DNA of 64,000 bases from CAVWDU01 sp963753815 (GCA_963753815.1 CAVWDU010000002.1:141567-205566); one strand, 5' to 3'; shown: positions 1-8,969, numbered from the stretch's first letter. A program made the numbers and translations. The notes: generated from the letters alone by a model not told the origin.

Positions 1-254
1 CCGCCCGAATGGCTCAGGCGCCGGATGTCGGTCTCCAGCCCGACTTCGAACAGCAGCAGGATGATGCCTATTTCAGCCAGTAGCCGGATGACTTCCGTGG
101 GCTCCACAATACCCAGCAGGCTCGGCCCCAGAATGATGCCGGCTACGAGTTCGCCAATGACACCCGGCGCGCCCAGCCGGGTGGCCACCTCGGCAGCCAC
201 ACGGGCCGATACCAGGATGATGGCGAGCTGCAGGAAGAAGGCCGAGGCGTCCAC
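1..254 (-). CDS. CPA2-type cation/proton antiporter, N-terminal part (cut by window edge)
   Basis: Only the first ~85 residues are inside the window. They read as hydrophobic helices with the signature start of a monovalent cation:proton antiporter-2 protein, including FLQLAIILVSARVAAEV, then GAPGVIGELVAGIILGPSLLG and LLAEIGIILLLFEVGLE. This pattern (helix, G-P-VIGE-LAGI-LGP, then AEIG-LLLFEVGLE) is typical of KefB/NhaS-type exchangers in the inner membrane. The start is taken as GTG at 254; an in-frame TGA lies about 60 bases upstream and no ATG lies between. No strong ribosome site is seen. It follows the hydrogenase maturation protease by 63 bases on the same strand and could be the last gene of that transcript. 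Confidence 0.8.
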   Translation of the reverse strand, partial: MDASAFFLQLAIILVSARVAAEVATRLGAPGVIGELVAGIILGPSLLGIVEPTEVIRLLAEIGIILLLFEVGLETDIRRLSHSG

Positions 255-317
255 GATTAAATCAACGGGATCGACGTTGCAGGGGGCAACGATTCGGCGA
301 GCACCGGCGGGGTGCGG

Positions 318-857
318 TCATGGCCGGCCCCGGCTCGAGGGGTTCGCTGTCGCAACGGTCCCGGGTGGGCCCGGTGCGTCCGGGTTTCCCGCTAGATCGG
401 GTGAACAAATGTGGCCCCAAAGCGATTCGCAGAGTGCGTCTGCGGCGAGCGCCACCGGCGGGCTGAGTCCCATGCCATGAGAGAAGTCCCTGCCGACAAC
501 CCCACAAACACTCAGGTGGTCCGGCCGATGACCCAGTGCCGCCGCCAGCCTCACTGCCTCGACGACACCCAGGCCGTGCGAGCTGGCGTTGGTTGCGCCA
601 TCGAGTCCATTGAGGGCACGGTCGAACCAGAGCAGCTGACCGGCACGACGGGCATCAGGCGCATGGACCGCGTCGATGAAAATCACCTCAGACGTTCGGG
701 ACAGGGTCTCAACCAGACCCGCGATTTCACCGTCGGAGGTGAGGAACTCGCAGCCCGGCAGCGCAGCGTCACCGCAGCGCGTCCGCAGCACCTCGACCAC
801 CGCGATACCCACGCCATCGTCCCTGCGCAGCGTGTTGCCCACGCCGATAATTCTCAT
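318..857 (-). CDS. [NiFe]-hydrogenase maturation protease (HyaD/HycI family)
   Basis: Endopeptidase that removes the C-terminal tail of the hydrogenase large subunit after nickel insertion. The N-terminus MRIIGVGNTLRRDDGVG is the family hallmark (GN-L-DDG-G, with the acidic metal-sensing Asp); an IDAVHAP segment around residue 65 and SSHGLG further on match the other conserved acidic and His positions. About 180 aa, close to the usual 150-180. An upstream ATG at 896 would overlap the large-subunit gene; the ATG at 857 starts exactly at the family N-terminus and leaves a 19-base gap, so I prefer it. The C-terminal ~30 residues (Pro/Gly rich) go beyond the typical domain. Last hydrogenase gene of the operon. 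Confidence 0.85.
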   Translation of the reverse strand: MRIIGVGNTLRRDDGVGIAVVEVLRTRCGDAALPGCEFLTSDGEIAGLVETLSRTSEVIFIDAVHAPDARRAGQLLWFDRALNGLDGATNASSHGLGVVEAVRLAAALGHRPDHLSVCGVVGRDFSHGMGLSPPVALAADALCESLWGHICSPDLAGNPDAPGPPGTVATANPSSRGRP

Positions 858-876
858 TCTCGGTGAGACAGTTGGG

Positions 877-2202
877 CTACTCACGATTGATCTCAAGCTT
901 CAGGAAGTGCGTCGCGCAGGAGATGCACGGATCGTGATTCCTGATCGCCTGCTCACACTGCCAGGTCAGTTCGTCCTGTGGCAAATCGAGGTTTGCCTGT
1001 ACCAGGTCGCGGAGGTCCTCCTCGATCACCGACAGGTTCTGGGAGGTAGGCGGCACAATGTTCGCCTGCTCGATTGCGCCCCGTTCATCGATCGTGTACT
1101 GGTGGAAAAGAAGCCCACGGGGCGCCTCCGTCACCGCCGCACCACTCGCCGCCCTCACCGGCAGTTCCACACACGGCGGCCCATCGGGCTGCCAGTCTTC
1201 GATCAGGCGTATGGCTTCATCGAAGGCGTAAAAGGTTTCCAGCGCGCGCACGAGAATGCTTTCGAACGGGTTGTTGATGTCGCGAAGCAGGCCGTGCTCA
1301 TCCGCCAGCGCCCGGGTCGCGTCTGACAACTGATCCCGGCACAGGTTATACCTCGCGAGCGGCCCCACACAGAAAGCGGTGCGGCTGTCCTTACGCACGG
1401 AGTGCAGTGCGTTGCTGTATCGCAGGTGCAGCTCCTCAAAATGCGCCGGATAGGCCTGGGGAGCAATATCCAGCCCGCGGCTGGAGACGATGCGCCCGGC
1501 ATTCATCGGGTACTCCCGAGGGTCGTGCAATGACACGAACTCATAATCCCGACAGAGCGCCGGAAACTGGAAAGAGGAGATCCATTCCACCGTTTCCCTG
1601 GCACCGTCGCGAGCTTCGCGCAGGCTATCGAGCAGGGCTAGCAGTGAGGATTTTTCAGGAAACTTGTAAAACCCACCAACCCTGACGTTGACGGGATGAA
1701 TTTCCCTGCCCCCCAACGCGCTGATCAGGGAATTACCCGCCCGTTTCATCTGCAGGCCGCGGTTGACGATATCCCCATGAACCTTGGCCATTGCAATGGC
1801 ATCATCGAAGCCCAGGAAGTCGGGAGCGTGCAACATGTACATGTGCAGCACATGGCTTTCTATCCACTCACCGCAGTAGAGCAGGCGGCGGAGCTGGCGG
1901 ATGCTCCGGGTGACCTCCACCCCCAGCGCATCCTCCATGGCATGCACTGCGCTCATCATGTAGGCAGCGGGGCAGATACCGCAGATTCTGGCCGTGATGT
2001 CAGGCGCTTCATGAAAGTCACGACCCTGCAGAATCGCTTCGAAAAAGCGCGGCGGCTCGAATATCTTCAGCTTGAGCTCGGTGAGTTCGCCGTCCCGGAC
2101 CTCGATGCTGAGTGCCCCCTCCCCCTCGACACGAGCCAGATAGTCCACCTTGACACGTCGGCTCTTGATGCCGGCTCTGACGGGAATCTCTCGATCAGGC
2201 AC
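877..2202 (-). CDS. hydA: [NiFe]-hydrogenase large (alpha) subunit, group 3b type
   Basis: Catalytic subunit holding the NiFe centre of a soluble, probably NAD(P)-linked bidirectional hydrogenase/sulfhydrogenase. The N-terminal L1 motif is RICGICPAAYMMS near residue 70 and the C-terminal L2 motif is DPCISCATHF, giving the four nickel-ligand cysteines. The Tyr where many hydrogenases have His after the first Cys pair is a variation worth noting. Length 441 aa fits the group 3 large subunit. It starts at GTG directly after the TAG of the small subunit (TAGGTG), with a GGGGGAGGG Shine-Dalgarno inside the previous gene, so translation is coupled. The tail after the L2 Cys (THFLKLEINRE) is the likely substrate of the neighbouring protease. 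Confidence 0.93.
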   Translation of the reverse strand: MPDREIPVRAGIKSRRVKVDYLARVEGEGALSIEVRDGELTELKLKIFEPPRFFEAILQGRDFHEAPDITARICGICPAAYMMSAVHAMEDALGVEVTRSIRQLRRLLYCGEWIESHVLHMYMLHAPDFLGFDDAIAMAKVHGDIVNRGLQMKRAGNSLISALGGREIHPVNVRVGGFYKFPEKSSLLALLDSLREARDGARETVEWISSFQFPALCRDYEFVSLHDPREYPMNAGRIVSSRGLDIAPQAYPAHFEELHLRYSNALHSVRKDSRTAFCVGPLARYNLCRDQLSDATRALADEHGLLRDINNPFESILVRALETFYAFDEAIRLIEDWQPDGPPCVELPVRAASGAAVTEAPRGLLFHQYTIDERGAIEQANIVPPTSQNLSVIEEDLRDLVQANLDLPQDELTWQCEQAIRNHDPCISCATHFLKLEINRE

Positions 2203-3006
2203 CTATGAACCCTCCCCCGGTTCACTCCGGCGAATGCCGTCGGCGTCCCTGGCGATAATCTGCAGAGCGGGTGCATTCGCGTTGAAGCTCTGCGCCGCAA
2301 GGCGAACCTGGCGACTGCTCAGGCCATGGGCGTCACGCAGGTGACTGAATAGCGCCTCTGCCTGCGGCTGTTCCTTGACACCGAAACAGCCATAGCAGCC
2401 ACGATTCCAGGCCGGACAGAGGGCGCCGCAGCCGGCATGGGTGATCGGTCCCAGGCAGGGCTCGCCCCTGGCGACGATAACGCAAACGTTGCCAGCGGAC
2501 TTGCATTCCATACATACACTGTCGCGGCTGAGGCGAGGTCGCCGCCCGTTGGCGAATGCCAACAGCACCGACAACAACTGGTGCTTGTCGATCGGGCAGC
2601 CATGCAGCTCGTAATCAACGTCGATATGGTCGGCGATCGCGGTGGAGGTGGCCAGCGTGTCGATGTACGCCGGCTGCGGGTAGACCTGGCGGGTGTACTG
2701 GTCGATGTCGGCGAAATTACGCAGCGCCTGTATTCCTCCCGCTGTCGCGCAGGCGCCGATGCAGATCACGTAACCTGACGCCTCCCTGATTTCCTGGATA
2801 CGCTCCCGGTCGTGCTCGGTCGTAATCGAACCCTCCACCAGGGCAATATCGTAGGGCCCGGGCAGCATACGGCGGGACGCCTCGGGAAAATTGACAATAT
2901 CCACGAGCCGCGCGACCTGCAGCAGTTCGTCCTCGCAGTCGAGCAGGCTGAGCTGGCAGCCGTCGCAGGAGGCGAACTTGAAGACAGCGAGAGTCGGTCT
3001 TCCCAT
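2203..3006 (-). CDS. hydD: [NiFe]-hydrogenase small (delta) subunit, group 3b type
   Basis: Electron-transfer subunit with iron-sulfur clusters that pairs with the large subunit. The start MGRPTLAVFKFASCDGCQLS has the conserved C-x2-C-Q ligands of the proximal cluster; VEGSITTEHD, GACATAGGIQ and HGCPIDKHQL are typical downstream blocks. The C-terminal half carries Cys-rich segments (CMECKSAGNVC, GPITHAGCGALCPAW, GCYGCFG) for medial and distal clusters. 267 aa. The open frame extends upstream to 3222, but that part overlaps the gamma subunit and has no family similarity; ATG 3006, 2 bases after the gamma stop, is the right start. Confidence 0.93.
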   Translation of the reverse strand: MGRPTLAVFKFASCDGCQLSLLDCEDELLQVARLVDIVNFPEASRRMLPGPYDIALVEGSITTEHDRERIQEIREASGYVICIGACATAGGIQALRNFADIDQYTRQVYPQPAYIDTLATSTAIADHIDVDYELHGCPIDKHQLLSVLLAFANGRRPRLSRDSVCMECKSAGNVCVIVARGEPCLGPITHAGCGALCPAWNRGCYGCFGVKEQPQAEALFSHLRDAHGLSSRQVRLAAQSFNANAPALQIIARDADGIRRSEPGEGS

Positions 3007-3008
3007 GG

Positions 3009-3830
3009 CTAAAACTGCTTGACGGTCATAAAGGGCTCTACGTCCCGGTAACGAAACACAGGCCCATCGCGGCAGACGAAGTAAGGCCCGAGCTGGCAGT
3101 GACCGCAGAAGGCGGTGCCGCATTTCATGTTGCGCTCTATCGCCACGAACACCTGCTCCACGGGTACACCCTTCATCAGCAGTTCGCTGGCAGTGAAACG
3201 CATCATGATCTCCGGCCCGCACACCATCGCGACGGTGTTTTCAGGGTTCAGCTCCAACCGCTCCAGGAACCGTGTCGACCACGCCCACATCCCCCCGCCA
3301 GCTCGCGCTGGCAACATCGACCGTCACCGTGACACTCACGCGATCTTCGAGATGCCAACGCATCAGCTCATCGGCGTAGAGAATGTCCTCGGCGTGCGCG
3401 CACCGTAGACGATATTGATCCTGCCGAAGTCGTCACGCCTGTCGAGCAGCGCATAGATCAATGGCCGCAGAGGCGCCATACCGATACCGCCCGCCACGAT
3501 AACCACGTCCTTACCCCGGGCCTCGCCAATCGGCCAGGGCTTTCCGAACGGCCCCCGCACACCGACCCGGGATTGTCCGTCCATCCGGTGCAGGCTGCGG
3601 GTGACATCCCCGACCGCACGAATCGTGTGTACCAGGCGGTAGCTGTCGTTCGCGTCACCGCTGATCGATATCGCCGCCTCGCCGATGCCCGGCACATACA
3701 GCATATTGAACTGCCCGGCCTCGAAGCCCGCGTAGCCGCGCGGCGGCTCGATATCCAGCGTGAACACATCCGGCGAGTTTTCCTGCCGGCTGTTGATATC
3801 ACACAAGACGGGCTCCAGCGGATGATTCAC
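3009..3830 (-). CDS. hydG: Hydrogenase gamma subunit, FAD/NAD(P)-binding, with a short frame-shifted segment
   Basis: Ferredoxin-reductase-like diaphorase subunit that passes electrons to NAD(P)+. The N-terminal part has the FAD-binding GQFNMLYVPGIGEAAISISG block, VGVRGPFGKPWP, and the nucleotide site IVAGGIGMAPLRPLIY. The C-terminal part has TVAMVCGPEIMMRF and the [2Fe-2S] cysteines in CGTAFCGHCQLGPYFVC. These two parts lie in the same frame but are separated by a stop (3363-3365). The ~75 bases between them make sense only in another frame (EDILYADELMRWHLEDRV... then SWRGDVGVV), so one base seems missing near 3388 and one extra near 3280. Start is GTG 3830, overlapping the TGA of the cyclic-nucleotide-binding gene (GTGA). 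Either two compensating sequence errors or a disabled gene. Confidence 0.8.
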
Positions 3831-4291
3831 AGCTCGCGCTCCCCGTAGAGATCGAACAACTGCAGACGCGTGGCATCCAGGCGCCGGGCAATCAGCACCG
3901 CGAATCGCGTCATCATTTCGTAGCCAAGGGCCGTGTCTTGCTGACACTTCTCACGCACGCATGCCCCGTCCATGCGTATCGCGTGCACCGTCTGCATCGC
4001 TCTCGCCGTCACCGGCCAACGGTAAGGCGGCACCAGGAATGACCACCCCAGCAGATCGCCGGTATCCAGCGTTTCAAACCGCAATGTGCCGCGCTCGCTG
4101 GAATGCGTCTCCAACGCCACCCTGCCTTTGCGGATGACGAAGAACTCGTTGGCGGGATCACCCTCGCGCGCGAGCAGCTCGTCAGGCCTGTAAACAGCGT
4201 TGAGACCGCAGCCGGCAATAAATGCCAGGATATCGGGAGCGAGCGAAGCAAAGAACGGGTGGTCGTTGAGCTCCTGTGCGATGTCTTTCAT
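3827..4291 (-). CDS. Cyclic-nucleotide-binding (Crp-like) domain protein inside the hydrogenase operon
   Basis: 154-aa protein consisting of one cNMP-binding beta-roll. Visible blocks are FFASLAPDILAFIAGCG, LLAREGDPANEFFVIRKGRVALE and TLDTGDLLGWSFL, the usual order for this domain. I see no DNA-binding helix-turn-helix; the protein ends soon after the dimer helix (DATRLQLFDLYGEREL). It probably senses a ligand or interacts with the hydrogenase rather than acting as a classic Crp/Fnr factor, but that is inference. The start is ATG 4291, overlapping the TGA of the upstream beta subunit (ATGA). An alternative upstream start at 4498 lies wholly in the beta-subunit gene and is rejected. Confidence 0.85.
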   Translation of the reverse strand: MKDIAQELNDHPFFASLAPDILAFIAGCGLNAVYRPDELLAREGDPANEFFVIRKGRVALETHSSERGTLRFETLDTGDLLGWSFLVPPYRWPVTARAMQTVHAIRMDGACVREKCQQDTALGYEMMTRFAVLIARRLDATRLQLFDLYGEREL

Positions 4292-5364
4292 GGCGGCCTC
4301 CTCAAAATGGCGGCTTCCTCGGTAATGTCGATCCCGACCGGGCACCAGCTGATACACCGGCCACAACCCGTGCAGCCCGAGGTCCCGTACTGGTCCTCCC
4401 AGCTTGCCAGCTTGTGGGTAAGCCATTGCCGGTACCTGGCGCGTATTGCGTGGTGAATGGCACCACCGGTGGTGTATGAATGCATCTCGGTAAAGCACGA
4501 ATCCCAGAGCCTGCTGTGCGATACCTCGCCGGTGGTTAGATCTGTACGTTCAGCTGTGGTCGAGCAAAAACAGGTAGGACACACCTGGGTACAGTTCCCG
4601 CAGGCGAGGCAGCGGTCGGCGACATCGTCCCAGTGCGGATGTTCGAGAGCATCTAACAGCGCGCCCCGCAGTCCTGCGCGCGGCAGTTGCCGGTGCATTT
4701 GAGCAGCGGCTGCGTCGACCACGGCCGCCGCCCGGTGCTGCTGCTCACTGGTGGCCGCATCGCCGCCTATCCTGTCGGCCATCGCCCTGGCTGCCTCTGT
4801 CCGGGCATCCACAAGATACCAGGGCTGCTCCGGGTTCACCTCGGTGAGCACCAGGTCCGCCCCCGGGCCGACCGATGGACCATCATGGCTAGCAGTGCAA
4901 AAACAGGTCGCGGCAGCCTGGGAGCAGTTGACAGCGACGATAAAAAGCTGCTCCCGACGCTTCGCGTAGCGTGGCTCGCGGTACTGGCCGTCCAGGAATA
5001 CCCGATCCTGCACCTGTATCGCCGCCAGCTCGCAGGCGCGCACACCAATTAACGCGGTCGGCATTGCAACTACTCGCGTCGAGGCGATCACGTTGTCCCG
5101 CACGGTGAACAGCGTTTCTGCGGGCGGGAACAGGTACTGCTTCCAGGTTGAGGGGCCCAGGTTAAAGCCGAAGCGCGCCCGGTCCCCGCGCCGAGTCAGG
5201 CGATAGTGCCCTGCCTCCTGGGTATCCCCGACGCCCACAGGCAGGCTTTCAAGATGATCGTAGACGACGGCATCGTCCCTGACCACGGGGCCGATAATGT
5301 TGAAAGACTCATCCCTGAGGAGCTGTAGAAACGCGTCCAGCTGTTTCGTCGACCAGCACACCAT
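4288..5364 (-). CDS. hydB: Hydrogenase beta subunit, 4Fe-4S electron-transfer protein
   Basis: 358-aa iron-sulfur protein of the sulfhydrogenase beta / anaerobic sulfite reductase A family, first gene of the hydrogenase operon. The C-terminal half shows two ferredoxin-type motifs, CLACGNCTQVCPTCFC and CTGCGRCISWCPVGID, plus conserved IGVRACELAAIQVQDRVF and CFCTASHDGPSVGPGADLVL in the middle. It relays electrons between the small subunit and the gamma flavoprotein in the cytoplasm. No signal peptide, consistent with a soluble enzyme. Start ATG at 5364. The preceding ~380 bases contain no credible gene and must hold the operon promoter. Confidence 0.92.
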   Translation of the reverse strand: MVCWSTKQLDAFLQLLRDESFNIIGPVVRDDAVVYDHLESLPVGVGDTQEAGHYRLTRRGDRARFGFNLGPSTWKQYLFPPAETLFTVRDNVIASTRVVAMPTALIGVRACELAAIQVQDRVFLDGQYREPRYAKRREQLFIVAVNCSQAAATCFCTASHDGPSVGPGADLVLTEVNPEQPWYLVDARTEAARAMADRIGGDAATSEQQHRAAAVVDAAAAQMHRQLPRAGLRGALLDALEHPHWDDVADRCLACGNCTQVCPTCFCSTTAERTDLTTGEVSHSRLWDSCFTEMHSYTTGGAIHHAIRARYRQWLTHKLASWEDQYGTSGCTGCGRCISWCPVGIDITEEAAILRRPP

Positions 5365-5746
5365 GGGCCCAGTCTAGCCGGCCATGGGCCGGGATGGTTT
5401 GATCTCGGACAGACTTTTTACGGGTTTACGCGAACCACCTCCCTGATCGGGCCGTTGCGCCGGGCAGGCATGGCGGTCGCTGCCAGAGGTGCTAGGATTG
5501 GGAGTGAGCGCCAGTCACCCTTCGGGCGTTTCGGGGGGGGCCCATGTGCGAACTGTTTCCGGCACCCGTGCCGCCAGCCGTCGGCCCTATTGGTTTGTAC
5601 TGCTTCTATCAATTCAAGGAGCAGCTGGATTAAGCTGTACCGGGTAACGACGACCGAGCCGTCGCATCGATACGGGTCAGGCAAGGGCCGCGGGCAACGT
5701 TTGACGGCTGTGTGACAGCATCACTACTTTTTTGGAGGTAAGAACT
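5365..5746. other. Divergent intergenic region between hydrogenase operon and amidohydrolase
   Basis: About 380 bases with no credible gene. Open frames on both strands give low-complexity, Arg/Pro-rich translations without family features. It must contain promoters for the leftward hydrogenase operon and the rightward amidohydrolase. The only clear site is the GGAGGTAA ribosome-binding sequence just before GTG 5747. A run of eight G residues occurs near 5530-5540. Confidence 0.5.
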
Positions 5747-7486
5747 GTGTGGCACAAAACCCTGGGAACCCTGTTAGTCCTGCTCTCTATCGGAGGATTG
5801 GCAGCCGCTGCGCCTGATCTTCAGGCGGATATTGCGGGGCCGGACCTTATTTTGCTCAATGGCCGGGTCTACACCTCCGAACAGAAAGCCCCGTGGGCAG
5901 AAGCCTTCGCAGTGACAGACGGGGTCATAACCCGGGTTGGACGTAGCGAAGAGATCGCGCAACTCAAGACTGAGCGCACCCAGGTGGTGGACGCCAGGGG
6001 GCGCATGGTCATGCCAGGCATCAATGACGGCCACTCGCACCCGGTCTGGGGTTCTTTGAAGCAGCTCTACCAGTGCAATTTCCCGTTCTCGTCCTCCCCG
6101 AAGCAGGTCCTGGAAGCTATCAAGGAATGTGTTGAGAAGAATCCTCAGGCTGAATGGATTCAGGGCGGACAGTGGACCAGCAACTTCTTTGTCGACAACA
6201 AGATTCCGTCTCCGGCCAAATTTCTCGATCAGGTTTCGGACGGAAAAGCCGTATTACTGCGCGACGACTCAGGCCACAACCTGTGGGTGAACAGCAAGGC
6301 GCTAGCACTGATGGGCCTGAACAGCAGTTCTCCCGATCCGCGCGGCGGCAGCTACAGCCGTGATCCTGAAACCGGCGAACTGACCGGATTGCTACTGGAA
6401 GCCTTCACTGCCGCCAAAAAAGTGGTCCCTCCCTACACGGCCGAGCAGTATCGCGAAGGAGCCAGGTTCGCGGTGAACTCTGCCAACAGTTTTGGCATCA
6501 CCGGGGTCAAGGATGCCAGCGCCGAAGAGCCCGAGGTCGCCGGGTTCCATGCGCTGGATCAGGCCGGGGAACTGTCGCTGCGAGTCACCGCATCGTTGAT
6601 CAAGTCGTCCGATGATAGCGACTTCGATCTCGACATCGAGTGGCTGCAACGGATAAGGGATAAGTACAGAACCCCACTCATCAACACCAGCGCGACGAAG
6701 ATATTTCTCGATGGCGTCCCCACCGCATCGCGCACAGCGGCCATGCTGGAGCCCTATTTGCCCGAGCAGGAGGGCGGTGAGCTGGTATCGGGTTCCCTGC
6801 ACGTTGAAACCGGACCGCTGCGGGATGCGGTAACTCAGCTTGATGCGCTGGGTTTTACGGTAAAAATCCATGCCGCCGGCGACCGCTCGGTGCGAGTGGC
6901 GCTGGACGCCATTGAAGCCGCGCGCAAGGCCAACGGCAACAGCGGCCTGCGACACGAACTGTCGCATACAGAGTTTATCAGCCCAGAGGATATACCCCGC
7001 TTTGCCGAACTCAACGCCGTCGCCGGTTTCACTCCCTACATCTGGTGGCCTTCACCGATCACCGATTCGATTGTGGATGCTGTAGGCAAAGAACGCGTTG
7101 CGCGAATCTGGCCCGCGCGAGAACTGCTTGCTGTGGGCGCGCCGATGCTGGCCGGCTCCGACTGGCCGTCGGCGGTTCCCGATATGAACCCCTGGCCGAG
7201 CATGGAGGCGCTGATTACGCGCCGCGACCCGTTCGGCAATCACCCGGGCGTACTGGCGGCTGATCAGGCGCTGACCCTTGAGGAGGTATTGAAGCTTTAC
7301 ACCCTCGATGGTGCGAGAGCATTGGCAGCCGAAGATGTAACCGGCTCCATTGCCAGTGGAAAGTCGGCAGATTTTATTATTCTCGACCGTAATCTTTTTG
7401 ATAGTCCCGCAGAAGAGATAGGCGAGACCCGGGTATTGAGCACCTATTTTGCCGGTCGTAAGGTCTATCCTCTGCCGGCACCCTGA
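5747..7486 (+). CDS. Secreted amidohydrolase (YtcJ-like, amidohydrolase family 3)
   Basis: Metal-dependent hydrolase of the amidohydrolase superfamily with an N-terminal export signal (KTLGTLLVLLSIGGLAAAAP). Family landmarks appear in order: DLILLNGRVYT (beta-sandwich), PGINDGHSHPVWG (metal His pair), DDSGHNLWVNSKAL, TKIFLDGVP, VKIHAAGDRSVRVALDAIE (metal His), LRHELSHTEF (metal His), GSDWPSAVP (catalytic Asp), then TGSIASGKSADFIILDRNLF returning to the sandwich. Length ~580 aa is typical. GTG 5747 is chosen because GGAGGTAAGAACT precedes it; a TTG at 5732 would place the ribosome site inside the gene. Substrate unknown. A decayed relative lies at 53121. Confidence 0.9.
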   Translation: MWHKTLGTLLVLLSIGGLAAAAPDLQADIAGPDLILLNGRVYTSEQKAPWAEAFAVTDGVITRVGRSEEIAQLKTERTQVVDARGRMVMPGINDGHSHPVWGSLKQLYQCNFPFSSSPKQVLEAIKECVEKNPQAEWIQGGQWTSNFFVDNKIPSPAKFLDQVSDGKAVLLRDDSGHNLWVNSKALALMGLNSSSPDPRGGSYSRDPETGELTGLLLEAFTAAKKVVPPYTAEQYREGARFAVNSANSFGITGVKDASAEEPEVAGFHALDQAGELSLRVTASLIKSSDDSDFDLDIEWLQRIRDKYRTPLINTSATKIFLDGVPTASRTAAMLEPYLPEQEGGELVSGSLHVETGPLRDAVTQLDALGFTVKIHAAGDRSVRVALDAIEAARKANGNSGLRHELSHTEFISPEDIPRFAELNAVAGFTPYIWWPSPITDSIVDAVGKERVARIWPARELLAVGAPMLAGSDWPSAVPDMNPWPSMEALITRRDPFGNHPGVLAADQALTLEEVLKLYTLDGARALAAEDVTGSIASGKSADFIILDRNLFDSPAEEIGETRVLSTYFAGRKVYPLPAP

Positions 7487-7615
7487 ATCAGCAGGCTCCC
7501 AGTCAGGCGCGCGGCGTCGGAGGGTGATTTCGCCAACTGCAACCGCTCGCCATCAACCGGCCCGTTAAGCGAAGACAATACTCCCTCGCACTAGCCGCTC
7601 AAGGAGAGCAGAACA

Positions 7616-8434
7616 ATGTCAGTCGTGTACATGCTGCTCTCCGCTGCCGTTATTATCCTTTGCGTCAAACTCGGCTTGTTGCGGGCGATCGACAGTATCG
7701 CCAACGCGCTCAACTGGAGCCCGAAGATCCGAGGCCAGGTTACCGGCTACGCCACCTCGGTGCCGGAACTCGTGTGCCTCGTATCCGCGGGACTTGCCGG
7801 CGTTTGGGAGGCCGGGCTTTGGAACATTGCCAGCTCCAACATCATAAACTCGTTACTCATGCTGCTCGCGGTGCTCTTCTACAGGCAGTTCAACGACCTG
7901 ATGAACATGCGCTTCCTGGACGAAGTCGCGTTTGCGGCACTGGCTATCGTCGTACCCATCTTTCTGATGCGTTTCGAGATGGATACGCAGTGGTACCTGG
8001 TGCCTGCGCTGTTCTGTTTTTTTATCATCTACCAACTGGTCGACAGGCAAGTCAATCGCTCCGCCTCAGTCGAAACAACCGCGCGGGAAGCCGTCGGCAG
8101 CCTGCCCTTCGGTATCATCCTGGGGCTTGCTGCTGTTATCGGCATCACCATTGCAGGCATATTCCTGGGGAATGCCACGGCTGATGTCGTTGAACACCTG
8201 GGCGTTCACCCGGCCCTCGCCGGATGGCTCCTCGGCTTTGCCACCAGCATTCCGGAAATGGTCACCTTTTTTGCCATCTACGCAACCGCGCGACGCGAGG
8301 GCAACCTTCGCAGCCTGGAGGACACACAGGAATCACTGGACAACCTGACCGGTTCGAACATGTCCAACGTGGGTGTCGTTTACCCGCTCGGGCTGCTGGC
8401 TTTCCTGGGTGCATCCTACTTTGCGGGAGGTTAA
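7616..8434 (+). CDS. Calcium/cation antiporter (CaCA family) membrane protein
   Basis: 272-aa inner-membrane protein with two inverted alpha-repeats of the Na+/Ca2+ exchanger superfamily. The first repeat shows GYATSVPELVCLVSAGL then WNIASSNIINSLLM; the second shows GFATSIPEMVTFFAIY then LDNLTGSNMSNVGVVYPLG. The paired G-A-T-S-xPE and NI-SN blocks are the ion-binding motifs. Hydrophobic helices fill the rest. It is shorter than the ~320-aa YrbG type, with a compressed middle. ATG 7616 is preceded by CAAGGAGAGCAGAAC, a good ribosome site. Stand-alone gene after the amidohydrolase. Confidence 0.88.
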   Translation: MSVVYMLLSAAVIILCVKLGLLRAIDSIANALNWSPKIRGQVTGYATSVPELVCLVSAGLAGVWEAGLWNIASSNIINSLLMLLAVLFYRQFNDLMNMRFLDEVAFAALAIVVPIFLMRFEMDTQWYLVPALFCFFIIYQLVDRQVNRSASVETTAREAVGSLPFGIILGLAAVIGITIAGIFLGNATADVVEHLGVHPALAGWLLGFATSIPEMVTFFAIYATARREGNLRSLEDTQESLDNLTGSNMSNVGVVYPLGLLAFLGASYFAGG

Positions 8435-8442
8435 GGCCTGGT

Positions 8443-8640
8443 CTACCGTGCCGCTTCTCGCCATTCCTGAAGCGCATCGATGTGAATCGCGCGCTGGCTT
8501 GCATCTCTCAGCCGATCAATATCCTGCACGGACGCGACCGAGCTGATCTTGCGCTGAACGTACGCCGACGGCAGCGAGCGCGGTGCCCGCGCCCTCAGTC
8601 GGGCCAGGGACATATTAGAGCCGTATGCAAAATATTTCAT
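8443..8640 (-). pseudogene. Gamma-glutamylcyclotransferase-like fragment
   Basis: 65-aa open frame beginning MKYFAYGSNMSLARLRARAP, the diagnostic N-terminus of the AIG2/GGCT-like fold (YFAYGSNM forms the substrate loop). After about 25 residues the family pattern is lost and the frame ends with VQDIDRLRDASQRAIHIDALQEWREAAR, which could be the original C-terminal end. Family members are usually 150 aa or more and the conserved catalytic Glu region is missing, so I read this as an internally deleted remnant. Tail to tail with the CaCA gene. Confidence 0.6.
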
Positions 8641-8969
8641 AGCCCCACTCCGGCGGCATCCGGGCATTCAAAATAGCGTCGGGGTTTTGCGAATCAGCCC
8701 GCCGCTCACAACCGGGAACGTTATCAAAAATTGAAGACCGCGGTCACCCCGCAAGTGGCGGAATCGCCGACGCCTGCGGGCTGCGGTCGATGCAATCACT
8801 GGCGTCGGCAAAGCCCCGGGGGCGTCAGCTCCGCTGTTCGCCTCGTCGTTATGTTGGCCAACTCGTATCGATCCGAAGACCAGCTGACGACCGCGATTAT
8901 TATTTGTTCCCCACCGCGATCTATGTTACCACCGGTCACCTGACGGGTTATGGATTGAAAGTTATCACC

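Noticed and set aside
5418..5715. Short open frames on both strands before the amidohydrolase
   Set aside because: No ribosome sites, low-complexity composition, and they lie in the divergent promoter region.
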